64,000 bases of DNA, taken from NCBI RefSeq assembly GCF_014207445.1, contig NZ_JACHEM010000013.1, positions 124,001-188,000 on the forward strand. The letters are read 5' to 3'. Under the pieces are notes generated by a model. The model was not told where the DNA came from and searched no databases. It saw only the letters and a program-made list of their open reading frames with translations. Source of the stretch: Streptomyces candidus (GTDB lineage: Bacteria; Actinomycetota; Actinomycetes; Streptomycetales; Streptomycetaceae). Position numbers and translations under genes: made by a program. Each line of letters opens with the position of its first letter. The first letter of the stretch is position 1. This document shows positions 8,888 through 17,780 of the stretch, piece by piece.

Positions 8888-9751
8888 GTGCCCGAGCTGC
8901 CCGAAGTGGAAGTCGTCCGCCGCGGACTCGAACGCTGGGTCACCGGGCGGACCGTCGCCGAGGTCGAGGTGCTGCATCCCCGTGCGGTACGCCGCCACCT
9001 CGCCGGCGGCGCCGACTTCGCCGCCCGGCTGCGCGGCCACCGCATCGGGGCGGCCCGACGACGCGGCAAGTACCTGTGGCTGCCCGTCGAGGACGCCCCG
9101 CTGGCCGTGCTCGGACACCTCGGGATGAGCGGACAGCTCCTCGTGCAGCCCGAGGAGGCGTCCGACGAGAAGCACCTGCGGGTCAGGCTGCGCTTCGACG
9201 ACGCGCTGGGCACCGAACTCCGCTTCGTCGACCAGCGCACCTTCGGCGGGCTCTCGCTGCACGACACCGGCCCCGACGGCCTTCCCGACGTCATCGCGCA
9301 CATCGCCCGCGACCCGCTCGACGAGGCCTTCGACGACGCCGCCTTCCACACGGCGCTGCGGTTGCGGCGCACCACCGTCAAGCGGGCACTGCTCGACCAG
9401 TCGCTGATCAGCGGCGTCGGCAACATCTACGCCGACGAAGCACTGTGGCGCTCCAGGCTGCACTACGACCGGCCGACCGCCACCATGACCCGGCCCCGTT
9501 CCACCGAACTCCTGGGCCACGTGCGCGACGTGATGCACGCGGCGCTGGCCGTGGGCGGCACCAGCTTCGACAGCCTGTACGTCAACGTGAACGGGGAGTC
9601 GGGCTACTTCGACCGGTCCCTGGACGCGTACGGTCGCGAGGACGAGCCGTGCCGCCGGTGCGGCACCGCCATGCGCCGTCGGCCGTGGATGAACCGCTCC
9701 AGCTACTTCTGCCCGCGCTGCCAGCGCCCGCCCAGGGCCGTCACTGCCTGA
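8888..9751 (+). CDS. mutM: Formamidopyrimidine-DNA glycosylase (Fpg)
   Basis: The 287-residue base-excision repair enzyme removes 8-oxoguanine and formamidopyrimidines. The mature N terminus PELPE (catalytic Pro2 and Glu3) fixes the start at GTG 8888. The conserved lysine lies in RRGKYL (residue 61) and the helix-two-turn-helix motif in DQSLISGVGNIYADE. The C-terminal zinc finger has CxxC (CRRC) and CPRC pairs. It is the last gene of the DUF177-rpmF-rnc run and converges on the CAP-domain gene. Confidence 0.96.
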   Translation: MPELPEVEVVRRGLERWVTGRTVAEVEVLHPRAVRRHLAGGADFAARLRGHRIGAARRRGKYLWLPVEDAPLAVLGHLGMSGQLLVQPEEASDEKHLRVRLRFDDALGTELRFVDQRTFGGLSLHDTGPDGLPDVIAHIARDPLDEAFDDAAFHTALRLRRTTVKRALLDQSLISGVGNIYADEALWRSRLHYDRPTATMTRPRSTELLGHVRDVMHAALAVGGTSFDSLYVNVNGESGYFDRSLDAYGREDEPCRRCGTAMRRRPWMNRSSYFCPRCQRPPRAVTA

Positions 9752-9782
9752 GCGGCTCCGGGGCCGTGCACCGCACGCGGGA

Positions 9783-9830
9783 GTGCACGGGCTGCGAGGG
9801 CGCGCCCTCGCGGGAAGGCGCGCCGTGCAC
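9783..9830. terminator. Nested hairpin between mutM and the CAP-domain gene
   Basis: An outer 8-bp stem GTGCACGG/CCGTGCAC (9783-9790, 9823-9830) encloses a perfect 18-nt palindrome (9794-9811). The structure lies between convergent genes and can serve both directions. Confidence 0.65.
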
Positions 9831-9854
9831 GAGGACGGGTCCGCTCGTGGAGGC

Positions 9855-10820
9855 TCAGAAGCCGAAGTTCTGCGTCCACCACGGGCCGCCCTCGGCCATG
9901 TGCACGCCGACGCCCAGCGTCGTGTACTCGCAGTTCAGGATGTTCGCGCGGTGGCCCTCGCTCTTCATCCAGGCGTCCATCACGGCCTGGGCGTCGGCCT
10001 GGCCGCGGGCGATGTTCTCACCGCCCAGATCCTTGATGCCCGCCTTGGCGGCACGGTCCCACGGGGTCGCGCCGTCCGGGTCGGTGTGCTCGAAGAAGCC
10101 GCGTGCCGCCATGTCGCGGCTGAAGTTCGCGGCCAGCGTCGCCAGACCGGTGTCCGGGCGGACCGGACGGCAGCCGGCCTTCGCGCGCTCCTGGTTGACC
10201 AGGGAGAGCACGGCGGCCGCGGCGTCGTTCGCCGAGGCGGGGGCCCGCCGGGGCGGCGGGGTGGCGGCAGGGGCCCGTTCGGTGGCCGGCGGCGTGGTCC
10301 GTCGGGGCTTCGGGGCCGCCTTCGTCGGGGGCGTCGTGCTGGCGGGCGCCTCGGAGGCAGGCTCCTTCGACGCGACGTCGGGTGTGTGCTTCTGCGAATC
10401 GGTGACGGGCGTCCCGGTCGGCTCGGCTGCCGGGGACGACTGCTCGCCGGTGCTCTGCGACGGGGTCGGCGCCGGCCCCTGGGCCCGCTCCTCGCCACGC
10501 GCGGTGGCAGGGGCGGAGGCGCGCTCGGTCGGGGTTTGCACGGCGCCGCCCTGAGCCCTCAGGTCCACCGTGCCGCCCGCGGCCGCCCGGTCCCCGGGGC
10601 TGCCGGAGCCGCCGCCGAAGGTCAAGGCGTCACCGCCGGGGAGGATCCCGGACGCAACGGCGACGGCACCGAACGCCACGGCCGCGGAGACTCCGAGCAG
10701 TCCGCTCCGCACGGGTGCGGAGCGCTTCCGCCGGCGGCTGTCGCCCCGGTGCCCGCCGGCCTCGACGAGCGCGTGATCGTCCGTGGCGGGCTCGGCGGCG
10801 GTGCGTCGATGGCGTCCCAT
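9855..10820 (-). CDS. Secreted or membrane-anchored CAP (SCP/PR-1) domain protein
   Basis: The product has 321 residues. A basic N terminus (GRHRRTA, RRRKRSAPVRS) precedes one hydrophobic helix near residues 43-65, so it is exported or membrane-anchored. A Pro/Thr/Ser/Ala-rich linker of roughly 110 residues leads to a C-terminal CAP domain: LVNQERAKAGCRPV, ANFSRDMAARGFFEHTDPDG, GENIARG and HRANILNCEYTTLGVG. Bacterial CAP proteins act at the cell surface, but their biochemical role is mostly unknown. I start at ATG 10820 behind AGGAAGG. It diverges from acyP. Confidence 0.85.
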   Translation of the reverse strand: MGRHRRTAAEPATDDHALVEAGGHRGDSRRRKRSAPVRSGLLGVSAAVAFGAVAVASGILPGGDALTFGGGSGSPGDRAAAGGTVDLRAQGGAVQTPTERASAPATARGEERAQGPAPTPSQSTGEQSSPAAEPTGTPVTDSQKHTPDVASKEPASEAPASTTPPTKAAPKPRRTTPPATERAPAATPPPRRAPASANDAAAAVLSLVNQERAKAGCRPVRPDTGLATLAANFSRDMAARGFFEHTDPDGATPWDRAAKAGIKDLGGENIARGQADAQAVMDAWMKSEGHRANILNCEYTTLGVGVHMAEGGPWWTQNFGF

Positions 10821-10953
10821 CTGCTGTGCCTTCCTCAGAATTCGACGGTCAATGCGTTCACCCGTATGGATGAGCCTCATTGCGTCGGGACTGTACGGCA
10901 TGACGGATGGGGGCGAAGTGCCTCGTGAGCAATTGGCCGGTTAGCGTGCGGGC

Positions 10954-11247
10954 ATGAACGAAGACGCTCAGCCGGACGCCCGGCTCACCGCATGGGTGCG
11001 CGGCCGCGTACAGGGAGTCGGCTTTCGCTGGTTCACCAGGGCAAACGCGCTGGAGATCGGCGGCCTTGCCGGCTTCGCCCTCAACCTCGACGACGGCCGG
11101 GTGCAGGTCGTGGCCGAGGGCCCGCGTGAGAATTGCCACCGCCTGCTGCAGTGGCTGCACTCGGACGACACTCCCGGCCGGGTCGACGGCGTCACTGAGA
11201 TCTGGGGCACACCGCGCGGGGGATATACGGGCTTCGCGATCCGCTGA
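10954..11247 (+). CDS. acyP: Acylphosphatase
   Basis: The 97-residue enzyme hydrolyses acyl phosphates. It has the phosphate-binding loop GRVQGVGFRWF with the catalytic Arg, the catalytic Asn in FALNLDDGRV, and the C-terminal GGYTGFAIR. The length is typical. The start is ATG 10954. Confidence 0.95.
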   Translation: MNEDAQPDARLTAWVRGRVQGVGFRWFTRANALEIGGLAGFALNLDDGRVQVVAEGPRENCHRLLQWLHSDDTPGRVDGVTEIWGTPRGGYTGFAIR

Positions 11248-11469
11248 ACGGGTGCACCGGCCTGCCCCCCGCAGGGCGGGAACGGTCACTGCCCGGGGTG
11301 CCCCGGTTACCGCCCGCGAAGAGAAACGCCCTGGTGGTTGCCAGAATCGGGTTGCCATGGAAGGCTGCCGGTACGAGGATGATCTCTACGCCCCCAGGGC
11401 CCCGCAGGTCGAGCGACGCCGGTGAGTGCACGGCGGTACGCCCCCGGGCCGCCCGGCGATACGGGGCGT

Positions 11470-11640
11470 GATCGTGTTGACCGTCAAACTTTTTGGTGAG
11501 ACTCTGGGATCCCCGCGCACCTTAGCTGTTTGGCAGCAAGAACCGCAGTGAAACAACAACACTGCCAAGCACCGCGGGTGCGATTCCCTCACGACCCACA
11601 CCGCTCCCGGTCGGTCACTCAGTGTGGAGGACCACTCATC
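11470..11640 (+). promoter_or_regulatory. Promoter and structured leader of the small coiled-coil gene
   Basis: The 393-nt gap after acyP holds no convincing gene. From about 11470 it becomes AT-richer than its surroundings. A TTGACC box at 11477-11482 could be a -35 element, with a poor -10 candidate near 11500. Downstream, TTGGCAG (11530-11536) pairs with CTGCCAA (11563-11569), enclosing a perfect 6-bp hairpin GCAGTG/CACTGC (11545-11550, 11560-11565). A GGAGG ribosome site lies just before ATG 11641. Confidence 0.45.
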
Positions 11641-11862
11641 ATGGCAAAGGCGCTTCTCGGTTACGTCGGCGGATCCGACCCGCGACTCCTCGCCGAGATG
11701 CGACGGCTTCAGCAGCGCGTTCAGGATCTCGAGTCCGAGCTCAACCGGATTCAGAACGAGAACGACTCGCTCACGGCCGCCGCTCAGCACCGCGGAGACT
11801 CTTCTCTGCTCGACGAGGACTTCGACATCGACGTCCCCCGTGCGGAGCCCGCACTCACCTGA
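11641..11862 (+). CDS. Small coiled-coil protein of unknown function
   Basis: The 73-residue product starts AKALLGYVGGSDP, followed by a leucine heptad coiled coil (LLAEMRRLQQRVQDLESEL, about residues 16-43) and an acidic tail (DEDFDIDVP). I do not know a function. It corresponds to a small conserved Streptomyces gene located just before smc. A good GGAGG site precedes ATG 11641, and a canonical terminator follows, so it is a single-gene transcript with an unusually long leader. Confidence 0.85.
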   Translation: MAKALLGYVGGSDPRLLAEMRRLQQRVQDLESELNRIQNENDSLTAAAQHRGDSSLLDEDFDIDVPRAEPALT

Positions 11863-11953
11863 TTCCGTTCCAGGCCTCTCCTGTACCGGTTTCACCTTCT
11901 GCGGCACTCGCGTACGGACACAACCGCCGCCGCCTCACTGCCGCAGCATCTTC

Positions 11954-11978
11954 AAGGGACGTTTCGGCGTCCCTTTTT
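11954..11978 (+). terminator. Rho-independent terminator after the small coiled-coil gene
   Basis: An 8-bp stem (11954-11961 with 11968-11975) with loop TTTCGG runs into five T residues. It separates the small gene from smc. Confidence 0.9.
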
Positions 11979-12073
11979 CCTTTCCTCGGCCCCCGGTCGT
12001 CCGGTGTGCGTCCCGCGTTTTCTTAACGTCTGATGTGCCCTGCACGTTCATCGGTGAAACCGCGACAGCCCGG

Positions 12074-12087
12074 TAGAGTCGGGCTGC
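12074..12087 (+). promoter_or_regulatory. Candidate -10 box for a leaderless smc transcript
   Basis: TAGAGT at 12074-12079 matches the TAnnnT -10 consensus and ends 8 nt before GTG 12088, the spacing seen for leaderless transcripts in Streptomyces. No clear ribosome site precedes smc and no convincing -35 box is visible. The box sits in the loop of a short AGCCCG/CGGGCT hairpin. Confidence 0.4.
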
Positions 12088-15000
12088 GTGCATCTCAAGG
12101 CCATGACCCTCCGCGGTTTCAAGTCGTTCGCCTCCGCCACGACGCTCCGCTTCGAACCCGGTATCACCTGCGTCGTGGGGCCCAACGGGTCCGGCAAGTC
12201 CAATGTGGTGGACGCGCTCTCCTGGGTAATGGGGGAGCAGGGCGCCAAGTCGTTGCGCGGCGGCAAGATGGAGGACGTCATCTTCGCCGGCACGACGGGG
12301 CGGCCGCCGCTGGGCCGGGCCGAGGTCTCGCTCACCATCGACAACTCCGACGGCGCGCTGCCCATCGAGTACGCGGAGGTCACCCTCACGCGGATCATGT
12401 TCCGCAACGGCGGCAGCGAGTACCAGATCAACGGCGACACCTGCCGCCTGCTCGACTTCCAGGACCTGCTCTCCGACTCCGGCATCGGCCGCGAGATGCA
12501 CGTCATCGTCGGGCAGGGCCAGCTCGATTCCGTCCTGCACGCCGATCCGATGGGGCGGCGTGCCTTCATCGAGGAGGCGGCGGGCGTCCTCAAGCACCGC
12601 AAGCGCAAGGAGAAGGCGCTGCGGAAGCTGGAGGCGATGAAGGCGAACCTGGCGCGCGTGGAGGACCTCACCGGTGAACTGCGCGGCCGGCTCAAGCCGT
12701 TGGGGCGGCAGGCCGCCGTGGCGCGACGGGCCGCCGTGATCCAGGCCGACCTGCGCGACGTACGGCTGCGGCTGCTCGCCGACGATCTCGTCGCGCTCCA
12801 GAAGGCGCTCGGCGCGGAGATCGCGGACGAGGCCGCGCTGAAGCAGCGCAAGGAACACGCCGAGAGCCGGCTCAAGGCCGCGCAGCAGCGCGAGGCGGAG
12901 CTGGAGGCCGAGGTGCGGCGACTCGCGCCGCGCCTCGGCAGGGCCCAGCAGTCCTGGTACGGACTGTCGCAGTTCGCCGAGCGCGTGCGCGGCACGATCT
13001 CCCTCGCCGACGCGCGCGTGACCAGCGCGAACGCGGCCCCTCAGGAGGAGCGCCGGGGCCGCGACCCGGAGGACATGGAGCGCGAGGCCGCCCGGATCCG
13101 GGAGCAGGAGGCCGAACTCGAAGCCGCCCTGGAAGCGGCGCGGCACGCCCTGGAGAACACCGTCGAGCACCGCGCCGGGCTGGAACGCGACCTCGCCGCC
13201 GAGGAGCGCAGGCTCAAGGACCTGGCGCGGGCCGTCGCCGACCGCCGGGAGGGCCTGGCGAGGCTCAACGGCCAGGTCGACGCCGCCCGCGGCAGGGCGG
13301 GCTCGGCGCGGGCGGAGATCGAGCGGCTGGCCGGGGCCCGGGACGCCGCGCAGGACCGCGCCGTCACCGCCCAGGAGGAGTACGAGCAGCTCAGGGCCGA
13401 GGTCGACGGGCTCGACGCGGGCGACGAGGAGCTGTCCGTACGGCACGACGAAGCCAGGCGGGACCTGGCGGCGGCGGAGGCCGAGTGGGGTTGCGTACGG
13501 GAGGAACTGACGGCCGCCGAGCGCAGGCGGGCCGCGACGGCGGCGCGCCGCGAGGCCCTGGCGCTCGGGCTGCGGCGCAAGGACGGTTCCGGGGCGCTGC
13601 TGGGGGCCGACGACAGGCCCGCCGGGCTGCTCGGGCCCGCGGCGGAACTGCTGACGGTCGCGCCGGGGTACGAGGTGGCGGTGGCGGCTGCGCTGGGATC
13701 GGCGGCCGACGCGGTCGCGGTGGCGAACCCCGCGGCGGCGGCCGAGGCGATCCGGCGGCTGCGCAAGCAGGACGCGGGGCGGGCCGCGCTGCTTCTGGCG
13801 GGGGAGGCCGGAGCCCCTGCGGCGCAGCCGGACCCCACGCGGGCCGCCGCCGCGCCGCCCGCGGGTGCGCCGTACGCCGTGGACTTCGTGCGCGGGCCGC
13901 AGGACCTGATGCCCGCGGTGCGGCGGCTGCTGCACGGCGTGGTGGTCGTGAGCACGCTGGAGGACGCCGAGGACCTCGTCCACGCGCACCCCGGGCTGAC
14001 GGCGGTCACCGCCGAGGGCGATGTGCTCGGGGCGCACTTCGCCCAGGGCGGGTCGGCGGGGGTCCCGAGCCTGCTGGAGGTGCAGGCCTCGGTGGACGAG
14101 GCGGACGCGCAGCTTGCGGAGCTGTCCGTACGGTGCGAGGAGCTGGCCCGGCGGCAGTCTCGGGCCGGGGAACGGCGGGGCCGGTGCGCCGCGCTGGTCG
14201 AGGAGCTGGCGGAGACGCGGCGGGCCGGCGAGCGGGAGCGGTCCGTGGTCGCGCAGCAGCTCGGACGGCTGGCCGGGCAGGCACGTGGGGCTGCGGGGGA
14301 GGCGGAGCGGTCGGCCGCCGCTGCCGCCAGGGCGCAGGAGGCACTGGAACGGGCCACCGAGGAGGCCGTGGAGCTGGCGGAACGGCTCGCGGCCGCGGAG
14401 GAGGCGCCCGTGGAGGAGGAGCCCGACACCTCCGTCAGGGACCGGCTGGCGGCGGACGGGGCGAACGCCCGGCAGACCGAGATGGAGGCGCGGCTCCAGG
14501 TCCGTACCCACGAGGAGCGGGTCAGGGCGCTCGCGGGGCGGGCCGACGCGCTCGACCGGGGCGCGCGAACCGAGCGCGAGGTTCGGGCCAGGGCCGAGCA
14601 GCGGCGGGCCCGGATGCGGTACGAGGCGCAGGTGGCGGGGGCGGTCGCGGCGGGGGCCCGGCAGCTGCTCGCGCACGCCGAGGTCTCGCTCGTACGGGCC
14701 GACCGGGAGCGTGCGGCGGCGGAGGCCGCAAAGGCCGAGAGGGAGCGCGAACTGGTCACCGAGCGGGCCCTCGGCCGGGAAGTCAAGGAGGAACTCGACA
14801 AGCTGACCGATTCGGTTCACCGCGGCGAGGTACTGGGAGCGGAGAAGCGGCTGCGCATCGAGCAGCTGGAGACCAGGGCACTGGAGGAGCTGGGCGTGGA
14901 GCCGGCGGAGCTGGTGGCGGAGTACGGGCCCGAGCAGCCCGTGCCCGCGTCGCCGGCCGCCGACGGGGAGGACCTGCCGGAGGATCCCGGTGATCCGCGC

Positions 15001-15690
15001 AACCGGCCGCGTCCTTTCGTCCGTGCCGAGCAGGAGAAGCGGCTCAGGGCGGCCGAACGGGCGTATCAGCAGCTCGGGAAGGTGAATCCGCTGGCGCTGG
15101 AGGAGTTCGCGGCGCTGGAGGAGCGGCACCAGTTCCTCTCCGAGCAGCTGGCCGACCTCAAGCGGACCCGGGCCGACCTGTTGCAGGTGATCAAGGAGGT
15201 CGACCAGCGTGTGGAGCAGGTGTTCACCGAGGCGTACCGGGACACGGCGCGCGAGTTCGAGGGCGTCTTCTCGCGACTTTTCCCTGGTGGGGAGGGGCGG
15301 CTGATCCTGACCGACCCGGACAGCATGCTGACGACCGGGGTCGATGTGGAGGCGCGTCCTGCGGGCAAGAAGGTCAAGCGGCTGTCGCTGCTGTCCGGCG
15401 GCGAGCGGTCCCTGACCGCCGTGGCGCTGCTGGTGTCGATCTTCAAGGCCCGGCCCAGTCCGTTCTATGTGATGGACGAGGTGGAGGCCGCGCTGGACGA
15501 CACCAACCTCCAGCGGTTGATTCGGATCATGAAGGAGCTCCAGGAGAGCTCGCAGTTGATCGTGATCACGCACCAGAAGCGCACGATGGAAGTGGCGGAT
15601 GCCCTGTACGGGGTGTCCATGCAGGGCGACGGGGTATCCAGGGTGATCAGCCAGCGCCTCCGCCGACCGTGCGGGGAGCCCCGCCGCTAG
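12088..15690 (+). CDS. smc: Chromosome segregation ATPase SMC
   Basis: The 1200-residue condensin subunit compacts and segregates chromosomes with ScpA and ScpB, which are not in this window. It has Walker A GPNGSGKS at residues 31-38, a long coiled coil, a hinge domain at about residues 500-655 (GSGALLGADDRPAG through HFAQGG), the return coil, the ABC signature LSGGER near residue 1101 and Walker B FYVMDE near residue 1127. The length is standard. It starts at GTG 12088. The C-terminal 18 residues, after VSMQGDGVSRV, are arginine-rich. Confidence 0.97.
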   Translation: MHLKAMTLRGFKSFASATTLRFEPGITCVVGPNGSGKSNVVDALSWVMGEQGAKSLRGGKMEDVIFAGTTGRPPLGRAEVSLTIDNSDGALPIEYAEVTLTRIMFRNGGSEYQINGDTCRLLDFQDLLSDSGIGREMHVIVGQGQLDSVLHADPMGRRAFIEEAAGVLKHRKRKEKALRKLEAMKANLARVEDLTGELRGRLKPLGRQAAVARRAAVIQADLRDVRLRLLADDLVALQKALGAEIADEAALKQRKEHAESRLKAAQQREAELEAEVRRLAPRLGRAQQSWYGLSQFAERVRGTISLADARVTSANAAPQEERRGRDPEDMEREAARIREQEAELEAALEAARHALENTVEHRAGLERDLAAEERRLKDLARAVADRREGLARLNGQVDAARGRAGSARAEIERLAGARDAAQDRAVTAQEEYEQLRAEVDGLDAGDEELSVRHDEARRDLAAAEAEWGCVREELTAAERRRAATAARREALALGLRRKDGSGALLGADDRPAGLLGPAAELLTVAPGYEVAVAAALGSAADAVAVANPAAAAEAIRRLRKQDAGRAALLLAGEAGAPAAQPDPTRAAAAPPAGAPYAVDFVRGPQDLMPAVRRLLHGVVVVSTLEDAEDLVHAHPGLTAVTAEGDVLGAHFAQGGSAGVPSLLEVQASVDEADAQLAELSVRCEELARRQSRAGERRGRCAALVEELAETRRAGERERSVVAQQLGRLAGQARGAAGEAERSAAAAARAQEALERATEEAVELAERLAAAEEAPVEEEPDTSVRDRLAADGANARQTEMEARLQVRTHEERVRALAGRADALDRGARTEREVRARAEQRRARMRYEAQVAGAVAAGARQLLAHAEVSLVRADRERAAAEAAKAERERELVTERALGREVKEELDKLTDSVHRGEVLGAEKRLRIEQLETRALEELGVEPAELVAEYGPEQPVPASPAADGEDLPEDPGDPRNRPRPFVRAEQEKRLRAAERAYQQLGKVNPLALEEFAALEERHQFLSEQLADLKRTRADLLQVIKEVDQRVEQVFTEAYRDTAREFEGVFSRLFPGGEGRLILTDPDSMLTTGVDVEARPAGKKVKRLSLLSGGERSLTAVALLVSIFKARPSPFYVMDEVEAALDDTNLQRLIRIMKELQESSQLIVITHQKRTMEVADALYGVSMQGDGVSRVISQRLRRPCGEPRR

Positions 15691-15759
15691 CTTCAAAAGT
15701 TGAAGGATTACGATCGCTCCCGTTCCTTTTGGCTTCAAGTAGCGTCAATGGTGCTGAAG
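15691..15759. promoter_or_regulatory. Inverted-repeat operator candidate upstream of glcP
   Basis: Directly after the smc stop codon is a perfect symmetrical element, CTTCAA-AAG-TTGAAG (15691-15705). A second, looser pair occurs at CTTCAA (15733-15738) and CTGAAG (15754-15759). The repeated half-site CTTCAA suggests a regulator-binding region for the downstream glucose permease rather than a terminator, because the stem is AT-rich and has no T run. Confidence 0.45.
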
Positions 15760-15863
15760 GTGTCGAGTGGTGAGCGGTACGGACCCGTGCCCCACTGGAA
15801 GCCACCTGAAGTGCCTGCCCCCCACGGACATGCCCGGCGACGCGGCCGGGCCCAGGAGTTCAC

Positions 15864-17291
15864 GTGACCAGCACAGCGCAGACGCCGTCGTCGTCGCCCG
15901 GAGGCAAGCAAGCCGCCCCGGAACACCTCGGCCATGTCGTCTTCATCACCGCCGCGGCCGCGATGGGCGGTTTCCTCTTCGGCTACGACAGCTCGGTGAT
16001 CAACGGAGCCACCCAGGCCATCGGCGAAAAGTGGGACATCGGCGCCGGCACGCTCGGGCAGGTCATCGCCGTCGCCCTGATCGGCTGCGCGGTCGGCGCC
16101 GCCACCGCGGGCCGTATCGCCGACCGCATCGGCCGCATCCGCGTCATGCAGATCGCCGCCGTGCTGTTCACCGTCAGCGCGGTCGGCTCCGCACTGCCGT
16201 TCGCGCTGTGGGACCTCACCATGTGGCGCTTCCTCGGCGGTATCGCCATCGGCATGGCCTCGGTGATCGGCCCGGCCTACATCGCGGAGGTCGCCCCGCC
16301 GGCCTACCGCGGACGGCTGGGCTCCTTCCAGCAGGGCGCGATCGTCCTCGGCATCGCGATCTCCCAGCTCGTCAACTGGGGCATCCTCAACTGGGCCGGC
16401 GGCGACGACCGCCACAAGGTCTTCGCCGGCCTGGAGGCCTGGCAGGTCATGCTCGGCGTGATGGTCGTTCCCGCGGTGATCTACGGGCTGCTGTCCTTCG
16501 TCATCCCCGAGTCCCCGCGCTTCCTGGTCTCCGTCGGCAAGACCGAGCGGGCCAAGAAGATCCTGGCCGAGGTCGAGGGCGAGCACATCGACCTGGACGC
16601 CCGGGTCGCCGAGATCCAGGACGGCCTGCGCAGCGACCACAAGTCGACCTTCAAGGACCTGCTCGGCAGCAGGTTCGGGTTCCTGCCGATCGTCTGGATC
16701 GGTATCGGCCTCTCGGTCTTCCAGCAGCTCGTCGGCATCAACGTCGCCTTCTACTACTCGGCGACGCTGTGGCAGTCCGTGGGCATCGACCCGAGCGACT
16801 CGTTCTTCTACTCGTTCACCACGTCGATCATCAACATCATCGGCACCGTGATCGCGATGATCTTCGTCGACCGGATCGGCCGCAAGCCGCTCGCCCTGAT
16901 CGGTTCGGCGGGCATGACGCTCGCCCTCGCCTGCGAGGCCTGGGCCTTCTCCGCCGACATGGTGAACGGCAAGCTCCCGGACACCCAGGGCCTGGTCGCC
17001 CTGGTCGCCGCCCATGTCTTCGTGCTCTTCTTCGCCCTGTCCTGGGGTGTCGTGGTCTGGGTCTTCCTCGGCGAGATGTTCCCGAACCGGCTGCGCGCCG
17101 CCGCCCTCGGTGTGGCCGCGGCCGCCCAGTGGATCGCCAACTGGACGATCACCGCGAGCTTCCCCTCCCTGGCGAGCTGGAACCTCTCCGGGACGTACGT
17201 CATCTACACGTTCTTCGCGGCCCTCTCGATCCCCTTCGTGCTCAAGTTCGTGAAGGAGACCAAGGGCAAGAGGCTGGAGGAGATGGGCTAG
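15864..17291 (+). CDS. glcP: Glucose permease, MFS sugar porter family
   Basis: The 475-residue product is a 12-helix MFS sugar transporter with the family motifs GYDSSVINGA (helix 1), GRIADRIGRIRVM (loop 2-3), PESPRFLV after helix 6, QQLVGINVAFYY in helix 7 and DRIGRKPL in loop 8-9. In S. coelicolor the gene beside smc is glcP1, the major glucose permease feeding glucose kinase. GTG 15864 follows a CAGGAG ribosome site. The gene stands alone; its likely control region is the CTTCAA inverted repeat upstream. Confidence 0.88.
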   Translation: MTSTAQTPSSSPGGKQAAPEHLGHVVFITAAAAMGGFLFGYDSSVINGATQAIGEKWDIGAGTLGQVIAVALIGCAVGAATAGRIADRIGRIRVMQIAAVLFTVSAVGSALPFALWDLTMWRFLGGIAIGMASVIGPAYIAEVAPPAYRGRLGSFQQGAIVLGIAISQLVNWGILNWAGGDDRHKVFAGLEAWQVMLGVMVVPAVIYGLLSFVIPESPRFLVSVGKTERAKKILAEVEGEHIDLDARVAEIQDGLRSDHKSTFKDLLGSRFGFLPIVWIGIGLSVFQQLVGINVAFYYSATLWQSVGIDPSDSFFYSFTTSIINIIGTVIAMIFVDRIGRKPLALIGSAGMTLALACEAWAFSADMVNGKLPDTQGLVALVAAHVFVLFFALSWGVVVWVFLGEMFPNRLRAAALGVAAAAQWIANWTITASFPSLASWNLSGTYVIYTFFAALSIPFVLKFVKETKGKRLEEMG

Positions 17292-17718
17292 CCAGGCACC
17301 GCCCGCCTCCCGCGCGTCACCCGTTCCACCCGCTGCCCCGTTCCACCCGCTGCCCCGGCCCGCTCCGCGAGCCGGGGCAGCACCCTGTGCGCGAACAGAC
17401 GCAGACTCTCGTGCCGCCGCTCACCAGGTCGAGGACGGCGATGTCCTCGGCGAGCCGCAGCGGGCCGTACAGCGGGCGGATGACCGCCGAGATCATCACG
17501 GTGAGGCGCCGCGTCGCACCGGGGGCGGCGCCCGCGAAGGCGAACGGCAAGGGCAGCCAGCCGCTGGCGACGCCGTGGTGCTCCTCGGTCTGGAGCGTGT
17601 CGACGCCGTGCTCGTCCGCGTACCGGGCCATCTCCAGGGCGGCGGCGTAGCGCGCCCGCGCGGAGGTGCGGGTGGCATCGGGATCGGCGAGGTTGCAACG
17701 GACCACCCAGCAGGCCAT
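17288..17718 (-). pseudogene. Remnant of an LLM-class flavin-dependent monooxygenase
   Basis: From ATG 17718 the minus strand encodes a luciferase-like N terminus: RYADEHGVDTLQTEEHHG, then VMISAVIRPLYGPLRLAEDIAVLDLVSGG. Near 17420 this frame stops making sense, and another frame carries ESLRLFAHRVLPRLAERAG, which looks like the extreme C terminus of the same family. About 200 internal residues are absent, so the gene has an internal deletion with a frame change. Family members are around 300-380 residues. It lies downstream of, and on the same strand as, the NCS1 permease gene. Confidence 0.7.
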
Positions 17719-17723
17719 GACGA

Positions 17724-17767
17724 AACGTCCCCCTGCGCCGGGTGTGTGTCCGGCGGAGGGGGACGTT
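17724..17767. terminator. Strong hairpin after the NCS1 permease gene
   Basis: A stem of about 17 bp with one mismatch (17725-17741 with 17750-17766) and a GT-repeat loop lies 14 nt beyond the permease stop codon and just before the pseudogene start. Confidence 0.7.
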
Positions 17768-17780
17768 GGCTGACGTCGCG

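Noticed and set aside
11935..15738. 1267-codon open frame antisense to smc
   Set aside because: Antisense shadow of a GC-rich coding region; no recognisable protein features.
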